From Setoptus koraiensis (taxonomy: Eukaryota; Arthropoda): 64,000 nt of DNA. Shown piece by piece: positions 44,601-56,100 of the stretch. Under the pieces are notes generated by a model. The model saw nothing but the letters and a program-made list of their open reading frames with translations. It was not told the origin of the DNA and ran no database searches. Position 1 is the first letter of the stretch. Each line of letters begins with the position of its first letter. The stretch is taken from NCBI GenBank assembly GCA_048013815.1, contig CM106585.1, positions 20,398,001-20,462,000 on the forward strand. Reading direction: 5' to 3'. Position numbers and translations under genes: made by a program.

Positions 44601-45293
44601 ATGGCACTGGGTGTAGTTTTCAGAAAGTCCCCGACAATTCCATCCAAGCCGACAAATTCCAGGAGAAGGATTAAATACTACATTGGTCGCCTGTCAAGAG
44701 CAATGGCAACAAAACTAGATTTAGACAGAAAACAAAACAAGAGAATTTCGGCCTCATTACTCTTTGGCCATGTACAATACAGTCAAGACGGAACACGAAT
44801 CAAAAAGGATCTGTGGCCGGTAAAACTCCCTGATGATAAGCAATCATGGAATGAGGCCTCTGCAGAGGAGATAGAGTTAGCCATCCTTCTAATGATTAGT
44901 CCCATGCCGGAGTCGTACATGTGGCACGAGTGTCGCTTATATGCGCAAAACTTCATCAATGAAAATTCCCCTTTACCTAATGTTGCTTCAGCCGGGTGTG
45001 ACTCTAGCTCCGAAGACGAAGATCCTTACTTACCTCCGTCAATGCGACAAAGTAAAAAAGAAAACTCCCCTCTATTTACGCCACCCCTAGAACCTCGTGT
45101 CAACTCTATTACAAATCCAACTACTACAACAACTACTACTACTACTACTATAGTACCGTTTGCCAACACAGTGGAACTGATGAACGAGAACAGTAACGAT
45201 GATATAATCTACGAAGGTACTTATCCATCTGAACCGAAGAGTTTTTTCCGCAGAAAAGCTCTAGAATATCATTCCCTCTATAATGATGTATGA
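44601..45293 (+). CDS. Stand-alone little-finger domain like DNA polymerase eta, with an FF motif tail
   Basis: Single-exon protein of 230 residues. The first 100 align with the little finger (polymerase-associated domain) of Y-family polymerase eta. PTIPSKPTNSRRRIKYYIGR followed by LSRAMATKLDLDRKQNKRIS corresponds to human NFPGKTALATREQVQWWLLQ followed by LAQELEERLTKDRNDNDRVA. A weaker match continues (EEIELAILLMISP for DAFTVIKNC). Then come an acidic Ser/Glu/Asp stretch, a poly-Thr run and KSFFRRKA near the end, like the ESFFQ-type Rev1/PCNA-interacting motif in polymerase eta tails. The catalytic palm, fingers and thumb are absent upstream; only AT-rich DNA precedes the ATG. It may be a truncated copy that stays open, or a novel small partner of translesion factors. 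The family link is my inference from pattern, not a search. Confidence 0.55.
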   Translation: MALGVVFRKSPTIPSKPTNSRRRIKYYIGRLSRAMATKLDLDRKQNKRISASLLFGHVQYSQDGTRIKKDLWPVKLPDDKQSWNEASAEEIELAILLMISPMPESYMWHECRLYAQNFINENSPLPNVASAGCDSSSEDEDPYLPPSMRQSKKENSPLFTPPLEPRVNSITNPTTTTTTTTTTIVPFANTVELMNENSNDDIIYEGTYPSEPKSFFRRKALEYHSLYNDV

Positions 45294-45306
45294 CTTCGAA
45301 AAGCGT

Positions 45307-45840
45307 ATAACTTGAATGTCAGAAATTGGATGAGCACCATCCTGGGTAGAGCCGCAGAAAACGCACTGGTTCTACCCATAGGAAACAAGATTGACCTTCG
45401 CACTCAACACAATCTCAAGACCTACGTACCCATTGAGGAGGACTAACGGTCTGCTACAAGACAATCGTCATTGAGAGCAATAATCTGAAAGGTTCTATAA
45501 ACTTAACTTAGAAACTTGTCTTGTTCAATGATAGAAGCAAAACATTCAGATACATGCCACAAAACCTGTATACCTATTGTTTGTAACAATCGTATTTACT
45601 TGTGTACTGTAATACTATTATTTATTCTACTATCAACTTGTGCTCCTATATTGGTATTTGATGGAACTATTTAAATAGAAAAAATATCAAGATGACCTGC
45701 CTAAACCATGTCGTTTAGCTTCGATCTCACAGATTGTCGCCTCATTTTCACGATTAATCCCCGGCGTCATCGCCAAGCATAACCGCCACATCACATTGCA
45801 GTTCATTCCATCACTATGGGCTCCCAAATCTTGCGCATAC
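45307..45840. pseudogene. Decayed duplicate of the facing RASEF and RBM25 gene ends
   Basis: This segment repeats, in the same orientation, about 41363-41975. Its left part matches the last third of the RASEF GTPase (GNKIDLRTQHNL and neighbours), then the RASEF 3' UTR (tatacctattgttt, gtgtactgtaatactatt), then the terminal coding part of RBM25 on the other strand. It is shorter than the parent (534 versus 613 bases), with internal deletions and stops in the Rab frame. Because it contains the ends of two convergent genes plus the spacer, DNA duplication is more likely than retrocopying of a spliced message. Confidence 0.92.
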
Positions 45841-45902
45841 ATCCTCTTTCTCACTCTCTCCCTCCTTATGTGATTATAGGATAGAGCCTTTTCTCCAACA
45901 TT

Positions 45903-46747
45903 TCATTCATCAACAAAGATTATATCTTCAAATGTATATATTCTTTTTATCTCATCCATCTCTTCATCGCTGACGGGCACATTTCCTGGGCGGACCACTA
46001 ATAATGAGGGCAGACTTGCGCTCGAAGCGGCGGCTATCTCCTAAATAAGATTTTCGTAAACACAAAATACAAACTCATTGATGTTGAGATGAACGTATTC
46101 ATTTTGGAATACCATCTTGTTTTCTGTGAAATTAAGAAACAACTAATTGCACAACCTACCTTTATGTTGTCACTGAGGAACAAGGCTTCTTCCGCCCTAC
46201 AGTTTATTTGTGATAGTATACTCATGTAACTCGAAGAAATGACTTTCGAACCAACTGTTGTGTCGAAATAACCATCTATGTAACTTGTAAGATCTCCATT
46301 TTGCGTGTATGTGAATAGAAGTTTTTGGGCACTCACAGATCCGGAAGAATATATATAGATGCTGTAACCAGCCTCTTTCCACGATTTTATTTTTGTTTGA
46401 GCATCCTCAAATATGACTGATTTAATGCTCCCATCAGTATACCCCTCAATCATTATTAGAGCTTGTAGTTTTTTCAGACCTAAAGATTTGATGTCTTTAT
46501 CCATCAAATCTTCTACTTGCTTGAGTGCCTGGTCCTCAGGTGCAATGTCACCGGGACGGTTTTCAAAATTCAGAAGATTCCTGCATTCTACAACATCCTC
46601 ATCTAGCCAATGTTCTCGTAACCAACCTTGTTGCAGCCTTTTTCTTATATATCCGAATAATATTTTATGAACAAAATCTATCGGAGTCGTGGTGCCCTCT
46701 ATATCGAGGATTATAGACTTTGGTGGTGAGATTTTTACTGTTGTCAT
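45903..46747 (-). CDS. ENOPH1: Enolase-phosphatase E1 (methionine salvage)
   Basis: HAD-superfamily enzyme of the methionine salvage pathway: it enolises and dephosphorylates 2,3-diketo-5-methylthiopentyl-1-phosphate. Exons read 46747-46160 and 46040-45903, joined in phase 0 (SDNIK/EIAAASS). Motif I is ILDIEGTTTPIDFV, with the variant DxE in place of DxD that is characteristic of this family. Motif II is YIYSSGSVSAQKLLF, and motif III comprises the lysine in DTTVGSKV and the acid in FLSDN. The second exon ends with LLVVRPGNVPVSDEE and a short tail. Length about 241 residues, normal for the family. Reading into the intron gives a false end after SDNIKV. Confidence 0.95.
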
Positions 46748-48407
46748 GATCCAAAAACTTAGTAGAGTCTTGGAACTTGCCGATCGGAATGCGACAAAAA
46801 TGTGTTACTATTGGTCACGTGTATTAGTCACGTTGCGTTTTACAGCTGCATAGTCAAAATAGATGATTAATGACATGCAACATCATCGTATTTTCAACAT
46901 GACTGCAAGTATGATACATGAGCAAATAAATTGTAGGTGGATCGGCCACAAATATTTGTTGCCAGAATGAAAAACTCAACAGAAAAGTACTACCAAATCC
47001 TTCCTGAAATAACTCCAATTACGACAGTCCTAACTGGGGATAGTTTCGCATCAAGTTATCATTGCTGCGTTATTATCGCAGTCAACAATCATAGTCGTTC
47101 GGATATGATGCTCTGGAACTTTCACTGAAATTCCCAACATGAACGTTCATATGCCATTAAGATTGACGAACAATTGCACAACGATTTCGTCATTGTCCAA
47201 AACAACGATGCGCAAATCATCCGGTAGGTGTGCTGGGAACGCTTCAGCCAGCACACATAAGGCTGGGCTGTGTCGTTAAATGTTTAGTTATTAATTGCAT
47301 TGAGGCCGATGAGTGATGTGTGTGCAGCGCGCGTATGTTAGTTTATGACATTCACACAACAATAGTTGCATCACAATAAAGCTAGGGGTCGCGATTGTTG
47401 GATTATACATTTTATTTTACAGTAGTGTGGTCGGTGGCATTTTTGTTTGAGACTGAACAAATGCACTTTTCATTTCGTTGATGAGCGTATTTTAGAGTGT
47501 GTTCGCTCGGCACATTGCCCTTTCCTGATAATTATGATAATACACAATTATTCCCTGAGCCACCGTTTGTGCGGTACGTTTTTGTCTGTGTGCGTGTGTG
47601 CAAGCATGCGCTTTGTTTTTGCAATATTGTGCCAAAGTCAGATTGAGAATGTAAAAAATATGCGATCACCCTATGGTCATGACTCATGCCACACAACGCA
47701 TGATATGATTGGCCTGATTTACTGCGCACTTTTAGTAGCACGCATGCACAGTGCATGATAATCAGTGTTCGATGTGATATGCCTGGTTAGCTAGAATGAA
47801 TACATGAGTGCATTGCCTACATACACAGCCTGTGATGGCTGATGATCATCAGACTCCTAGACTGACTTTTTTACACTTCTCTCTGGACTACATGATCCAC
47901 TATCTCTTCTGTCTATTTAGATTTTGTTTAATACTGCTGCTACAACTAGTCAATATTAGTGTTAGATACTAGCGATTTATATATATATATGTATAACATC
48001 ATATTTGTATGGATGTACGAATGCAAAGCTGCTGTTACTTATCAATCAGCAAGCTGCGATCATTAAATAGAGACAGATAGGATGAGTGCAAAAGTAAGAG
48101 AGAGGAATCGACAAGTAGATCTACCACCATACAGAGATGGACCAAACAACAACAACAATAAAATAATAATAAAATAAATAAAAAGCGACCAATTGTCACC
48201 ATCACTTGAATGATGAGAGTAAGTGAGAAGTAGATAAATTATTACATACAAACTACTCGACACACACACACACACTCACACTCAAATAGACACACACACA
48301 AGCTTACACACACTCGAATAGTCAATCAAAAAAACAAAAATCACATTATATATTGCATTTGTCTATCACGTAACATAAATATAATCTTATTTAATTTAAT
48401 ATTAATA
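46748..48407. other. Divergent spacer, ENOPH1 and Psi
   Basis: 1.7 kb between two divergent genes. It has a TATA-like run (47979-47990) and CA runs (48261-48300) just before Psi. No coding exon is supported. Confidence 0.45.
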
Positions 48408-50186
48408 ATGAGTGCAATGGGAGCACATCTACAAGAGGCCGTGGAAAGGGCAAAAATTTTAGCCTCAAGAATGGCAACCATGTCACCTGGCACCAAGAGA
48501 TCATCAGACGAGATGTATCAATCGTCTGCAAATTCCAGCAATACGCTAGCCAATACAGAGAATGTCGTTAAGCGTTGCCGTTCATCAGAGGACGAATGCT
48601 CTTCAAAGAGTTCCTCTGCAACATCATCGCCCTTAATATCATCTACTAACAATTTAAATCGAGTTGACTTGAGTGCTAGTGGCAAACAGGATTCAGCTGC
48701 TCTGAGGAACAGGAAGATCAACATTATTTTGGGACCGGAGAATAAAATTTTAGTCGCGGGTAACTCAGAGGAAAGTGAAAATCAACACAGCGCAGAACTT
48801 TTAAAGCAAACTAAGGATCTAGTCCAGCAACAACAGCAAGCAGTCCAAGATAAGCCACCAAAAACCCAAGAGCCAACCCCGCCAACACCAACAGCAACTA
48901 CAGCATCGACCACACCAACGAGCCATGAACCAACAACAGATAAACCAACAACAGATGAACCAACAACAAATAAACACCTAGCAACAATAACAGCGTCACA
49001 CGAACAACAACAAATAACCGGCTTAAATCACACGCTCTTCAATGATTCCATTTTACCTCAATCGGATCTTTTAATACCACATCAATTTGTTGGATTGGTC
49101 ATTGGCAAGGGCGGCGAAAATATACGTAGAGTGCAAAATGAAACCGGAGCCACTCTATACATAGATTCCACTAAAATGGCTGACTCAGAGGGCAACAAAC
49201 GATGCACTATAACAGGTAGTGTAGATTCTGTCCAGAGAGCCTCTGCTCTTGTTCAAGAGATAATAGAAAGTGCCAAGGTAAGTAAGAAACACACATTCAC
49301 CCCATATATAATGCTAATGCAAAAGGTGACGTTTGTGATCATGACGAGTTGTTCCTAATCGTGATTTCCCTTTCCTCCTATCCACTCTGATTATAACCGA
49401 TGTTCAACTATCCAGATTGGTAGGCAAACCTCAAAAAGAAAAGTCAACGATGGTGAACTTGAATACAGAATGAAAATACCAGCTGCTAAAACAGGAGTCA
49501 TTATTGGACGCGGTGGCGAAACTATCAGAGCCATTAGATCGCAAACACAATGTACCATCGAGCTAGACAAGGATGCTGGTGATTGTGGAGCCGACGAGAA
49601 GGTTTTTGTTATTATGGGACCACCGGAGAGAGTGCAACAAGCACAAGAGCTTATCAATGCCAGATTGGCTAGTTGTTTGCAAACTCGACCCAGCTCTCAT
49701 CAAACTAGACAACATCCCATTTGTTCTCCCAACATGAGTAGTCAGAGTTCAGCTGCATTGCAATACGGGTAAGAACTTCTACTACTTCTCCGATCAGCGT
49801 CCAATGTTAATGTCTGTTCATGTTGTCTAATCGAATCAACCAATTTTATTTTATTTCATTCCATTTCATATCATTTATATTCACCACCATCTAGGAACAA
49901 TCTTTATTCTGCTTACTGGCAACAACATATGGCAGCGCAATCCGCTCAACATGATCCTAGCGCTGCATGGGCTGCCTATTATGCACAATATTATGCACCC
50001 CATATGCAAACCGCCAATTTTGGACTGATGCAAGAAAAAAATAATCTTCCTGATGGCGGAGAAAAACAGGCTAGTAGTGATGAATCGTCTAATCAAGCAA
50101 ACTCGAGTGATTACTCAAGTCAATGGGCCCAATACTACAGGGCTCATGGTATGATAAAAGAAGCTGAATGGATTGAGCAACAGTAA
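48408..50186 (+). CDS. Psi: Psi / FUBP-KHSRP family KH-domain RNA-binding protein
   Basis: Relative of fly P-element somatic inhibitor and mammalian FUBP1/KHSRP, which bind single-stranded RNA or DNA and regulate splicing and transcription. Exons 48408-49277, 49416-49768 and 49895-50186 join in frame for 504 codons. The N-terminus begins with a helix (LQEAVERAKILASRMA) as in FUBP proteins, followed by a Ser/Thr/Pro-rich linker. There are only two KH domains, each with the GxxG loop: GLVIGKGGENIRRVQ and GVIIGRGGETIRAIR. Family members usually have four. The C-terminus carries two Tyr/Trp repeats, AWAAYYAQYY and QWAQYYRAHGMIKEAEWIEQ, which in fly PSI form the A/B motifs that bind U1-70K. This is a shortened member with the interaction tail retained. 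Confidence 0.9.
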
Positions 50187-53100
50187 ACATTTTATAATAT
50201 CTCGCTTCCGATTTGATCCGAGAAATGTAAGTTTTGATAATAGAATGTCCATTACGAAACGCATGATGAGCGCTAAAATACATTTGACAAATCTTGACAG
50301 CCTGCCAATAATCCTTCGGTCCTCAATTGGTAAACAAAACTTCTTCGCTCTATATGATGCTCAACAACGAGGAAGTTGGACAAAGTCATTACTGAAGACA
50401 AACTAAACCTCTACCCTATGTCAACATGTTAACTCACTTAATTTAAAAGTTTAAGACCATCATATCATCACATATTTTTGATTCTCTAGCTTCCTTATCT
50501 AGACTGTGTCTTTTCTAATATCAAAGGGTTTACTTCACAACAGTTCTATAATTATAATTTCTCTAAAAGGATTATAGTGTCGGACATAAAATAGGACAAA
50601 AAAGATGATGTGATTGGAATCGTCACCGATACTGCATCTAACTGTGCTCCTAGCCTGAACAAGATCCTCATGTATGTATAAGTCTCTTGAATAATGTCAC
50701 TAATTCTAAGCAAGAGCATTCATAATGCAGCACTCCTGGAGATTGGTTACACAATCCTGCAGAGCCTTCGTGCCTGGTGCGTATTATTTTATTTCTTTTT
50801 CAACTTGATCTATTTCCTGTATGCCTAGATAGTCGCAACTTCGTCAAACCTCATCAATCCGTTCATGCATCGCATATTTTTGTACATTCTGAGTCACGGT
50901 GGTTCTATAACGTTCGAAAAGTTTTGGTTGGACTATATAATAGGTTCGTCTAAGATATTTGAAAACACAAAATAATAAAAAACAACAATAGGTGCTAAAC
51001 AAGCTTTTTTCGGGCCAATTCACTTAACTCTTTTAAAAAATTAACCAAAGCGAAAATCTATAAAACAAAAGCTCTTTGTTTGACCGGGCGTGAATACATT
51101 AATTGTGCTTCGACGCGAACAAAACTGATTGAAAACAAGTAGAAAGCGGTTCGGACGAATAAACTTTATCTAACAGGCAAATACGCCTTTTTTCGCTTGT
51201 TGACACAAATATTTAACATTCATTATTTACTACAATACTCATGGGTCCATGTAACTGACAGTTCTAATGGCTATTAGATAACCTTCATGCAATGTCAAGA
51301 GCTAGCGCAACCATTTGTCCTCGATGGCGTGTCGCAGATGTTACTCAATCACTTGTCTACTCTATTTACATGTGGCCACTTTCCCGTTTTGCCCTGGCTG
51401 TGTTGACAATCTTTGTTGATATTTACCCAACAAAATGTGCAGCTGTATCTAACATAAATGGGACTATTTAACTATTGAGCACTCAAGGTAATGTTTATAA
51501 AGGGAGAGATGTTTTGTCACCTACTCATCTAAGGCATGACTTTTATCAGTTGACGTTGATGTGAACGCATCGGAATAATTGGCGGATCTCTAATTTGGCA
51601 TACTTGCCAAGCTACAGTGTACGGTGCTAGCGGAAGTGTCAACTGCAGAGTGTAGGCGGTCGCACACCGGACAGTTCTAGAAATTGACGCATTGTCGCGC
51701 TCAATTAATCTCGCCGCGACTAACATGAGTAAGATTAAAAAAGACTATTCGTTGCCTGCGTCTCATTCCGCCTGATCAATTATTCCTACACTTACATTAA
51801 TTGATTTGATATGTTCCTGACTGAAAGGATGATCAACTGCCACTTGAGCAACAATACATGTAGCACTTGACATAAGTGTTCAGATGTAACTTTTATTATC
51901 GATGAACTCTCTAATTAGTTGACTCTGATCAATGGCGACTAACAATGGAAAAAAGAGCACGTTTACCTTCACAACGAAAGTGGTACAAATAATCTCTACC
52001 AGAAGAGATGAACAAACTAATGAGAGCATCTCTCATTGGTAAGCACAATTTCCACTTCAACACTGACAATTGTGAGAACGTCCAAGCCTATCATAGTGGT
52101 TATCAAATAATAATGGCGATAATTTAATACAAATGGACAAAACCACATGCAGAGGTGATTTCTATTTGTTCATTGCAATCAAGATTGTTGTGTAGTATGC
52201 AAAATATTTCGTTCTGTCGTTAATCGAATGGCTTCGACGTTTTTGAGCCGCCAACTCGCAACCGCCATCTGTTGCGAGCTAGTTGTCTTCTCAAATAATA
52301 GTGTGCGCTAGTTGTTTGCTATCACGTCAAACGATTGATTAGATTAATCACATAGTCACCCTCAACACTCTCTCACTGAGCACAGTTATCAAGAAAGATG
52401 ATCTATGCCTCGTATTTGCCCATCTTTGCGAATCATATCGGCGTGAGACAAACACAACAGTGAGAGTGTCTTGCAAAAATCATTAAAAAGGCTATTTGTG
52501 GACGTCAATTGATTTCTATTTTAAAGCTAACAAGTGTGCTCTCACTAAGCTGGGCAGCCATGGTTACAAGAACTTTCATAGATTTTTTATTGCGGCGTCA
52601 GTTGTCGGGGTTATGTAATAATAATGCCTTTGTGAGCGGGTCAGACAAGCTCAATTATTATTTCATCTTCCTTTCGCTTTCGTTCGGGAATTATCGCACA
52701 CTCGTACACGCGAACATAACTTATGTTACGCTAAGATTCGCCAAGTTTCCGGACGGACTCAAATTGATGCTTTGCAGCTATAAAAAGTCAGGTGGAGCCA
52801 CCTATATCCACAAACCGGATAACAAGATGGATGAGACTGCCAGTAATAGTGGCCAACTGGCTGGTTGGCCGGCCGGCCGGCCACTCCGACTCTAGGATTG
52901 ATATATTGGATGAGGAAGTCATTAGCATCAACTGTGAAGCTTGTCGAATTCGCTTAATTGGCTTAGATGGATAAATCAGATGGCCAACTAGCGCATCATC
53001 AATAAATGCGCGCTTCCAACTACAGCGACGAAAACAACATGGTTTATAATTGTCAACAACAACAGCTACAAGCTTGCTCAGGCAGCATCAACGGTGCAAA

Positions 53101-56100
53101 ATTTGGATTGCTGGTCGTCAAGTTTGATGGTTATACCCGAGCAGCCAACAAACAGACACATTAGATGCCGGTACATACCAGACTTGTTGTTGTTTAGCAT
53201 CGTCAGCATGATGCTGCTCGATGCCATAGCATTCTCACACAAAGATTTTTACTATTATTATTATCATTATTATTATATATCTCATAGCTGTTGTTTAACT
53301 GCTGTTGGCCCACCGTATGCACTGACAGCCCCATTCGAAAGTAGATAGGGAGAGAGAGAGAGAGAGTACCGTTACTCGCCTAGCTTTCGCTTATCTATCT
53401 GTTTTATATATATAGTAGTAGTAGTAGTGGCAGTAATAGTGAAAGTGGTCGTAGTGTGTGAGGGACGGATAAAGAAGCGACACACAGACACACTTGCTAG
53501 ATGTCATCCAATTTAGCAGTCAACCTAATCAATTGTTATCGTTCTCAGTCAGTTGTTTGCTGTTTAAGTTCACACAACAATTACACATTGGTTGCTTGAA
53601 AGAACTAGATGGTGGTAGTTGCAGAACAATAAAGACTAACTATTTCACTGGCACCTGTTGTGGTTGTTGTTGTTCTTGATTTCGGCTTGTAATGGCGGTT
53701 GGTTCGTTCGTTGGCTGACTGGCTGGCTGTTGTATTGTTGTTTGCTGATTGATCAGCTGGTGATGCCTGGTAGAGAAGGTGAACGTTGTTGTAGTGGATG
53801 TTACTCTTTCACTTTATCATAGTCGTTGCTGTTGTTGGCAACTAAAACTAAATATCCGATTATGGAAGTGAAGAGGGCGCAAGCAAAGGTGGCAACGCCA
53901 GCAGTTACAGTTCGAGAAAGAGGGAGAGAGAGAGAGAGCCAAGTGCAGCTTAAAGGATAAACAGGCTGAGCATTGACACAGGTCGAAAATTGATTATTAG
54001 TGGCTCATACGCACAATTGTTCATTGTCGTCTCCCATTGTTTCCCAGCCACAGACAGACGGGCACATCATCTCAATCAAAAGTTTTCTCCCTTGGCCTGT
54101 CTATTTGCAGCTGACTGAATAAAACAGCAGCAACTGCACAAAATCAATGGCAATATCATATCAACAAGTTGTTTGTAGCAAACAAGGTATAAACAAAGGC
54201 AATGCCAAGGCTTCTGTCAGCGCGATGAGTTTCTCCACCAGGCAGTTCAACAGCAAACAGTTCCTTGGCCGTCTGATCCAAAGAATAGACAGGCAATAAG
54301 GAATCGCATCCTCACTCACATTTGGCCAACGTAACCTAGACGATGCAGCAAATTACACTATTAATGCGTGATCACTCGCCATAACACTGCCCAGTTGTGT
54401 GTCTGGCCACATAATGGGCCACTAAAACAAATAACGCGTGCTAGCTGGCTATCACCTGTTGTCAGCCCTAACAGCCATACGGTCATTCGGACAGTCACTT
54501 GCTAGGTAGTGGCTGATTGTCTGGGCAGTGTAAAGGACTGATCATTAGAGAAGCGATTGAATTGGTGGGGCGTCGCTTCGGTCGTTCGCTCACTTAACTG
54601 ACCAACACCTCTAATAACAACGTTCTTAAATAATAAAATGATTGCCATCATTAAGGTTGCTTGATCGTCTTCAATTAAATAGTTTTCCCTTTCCTTACTC
54701 TCTCCCTATCTCTGCCTTTTCAGTCGGTGCTTCTTCATTATTTCTTCATTTCTACGCCATTAACATGTAGAAATAGAGAGAAAGACCGAGAGTCCCGTTT
54801 TGAATTTAATCGGCGCCGGGCTACCGCTGAGACGACCACTGCTGAGCCGGCAAGATATTTACGAACAATCGCCTTGTTACAGGAGCTTATTACGGGGACC
54901 ACAAGTAAGTGGCAATATTCGCCACAGCAGCAGCGGCAGCATCAACAACGCCGACAGCGGCCAGTACCGGCCAGTTGTAAAAAGTACCGGTGAGTGAGCG
55001 TCACTAGAGAAAAGTTAAAAGAGTTCGTTTCACAGTGACAACAACAGGAACTAGACAATAGCGAGTCAACACACAAGTCAAAGCGAAATGCCATGAATAA
55101 GTTTTTCACTTCCCTCTACTTAAGCATTAGCTATCAACAACAGCAACCAAGTGAGGCTAATATATAATATAACTAGATTAGTTGTTGTTATTGTGCATGT
55201 GTAGAGGTACTAGCATGTATACACAGACACAACAGCATCATCGTTATTATCTATCGCTTTCAAAATTGCATTGAACTTCTTGCAACTGTTCTCAATATCG
55301 GACAGGTATTGCGGTCTAAGCCTGCCTACTGCTGCCTGGCCACCACTGGCTTACGTTAGCCGCATCCCATCTGATGCTCCGCCGGTGTAAGCCAATGCAC
55401 TGGCTAGTATGTCGCTGTGTTACGTAAGCAACGCATAGACGTAATTGACCTGATCTCGTTTGGCGAGTGTGTGTGTGTGTGTATGTGTGTGTGCGTGCGG
55501 TTTGCATCATCATCTGTCATATTTGTCCTCTAAATTGTTGTTGTTGCTGTTGTTGTTATTGTTTAGCAGGTCTAGCTTCGACTGGCTACACTTAGCACAA
55601 CTCTTGTGCTAGCGATAATGCCGGTGCGAAATGAGCGTGCTGCAAACCACTGTCTCCCTGTAAAGTCTCCCTGAGCTCGGTGAGAGCGACGGACTGTCAG
55701 TTGGCCGGAGCGGTCAAAGCCGCAGCCCGTTGATGGCCAGTAGACCAGACATTTAAAATTAAATGATTGTTGCTCAGCAATCATGTCGGACAATAACAAC
55801 GATGCTGTTGTGTGTGTGGTCAACGAGGGAGAGAGAGAGAAGCCCAAAGAGAATGTCCCAAAGCATAGTCTGCAAGGCATTAGGCATGCCTTTAATCACA
55901 CCACGGCCGCTCTCTGTCCATTGCGCACAAACTCACCTGTTGTTTAATGCAACAGTTGTGAATTCGTTTGTGTTGTCTGTTCAATGTTCAAACTCACAAC
56001 TGTGTGTTCGTGCGCACTTACGCAAGCCACAGTCGGTGTTGTGTCAGTGTTTGACTTTGGAGTTTTAAAGTGGGGAAACTTTTCGCACACACAATGCACA

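Noticed and set aside
54727-54993. 88-codon frame with Gln/Arg-rich end
   Set aside because: Possible non-coding first exon. No protein family, and the frame arises from CAG/CAA repeats.
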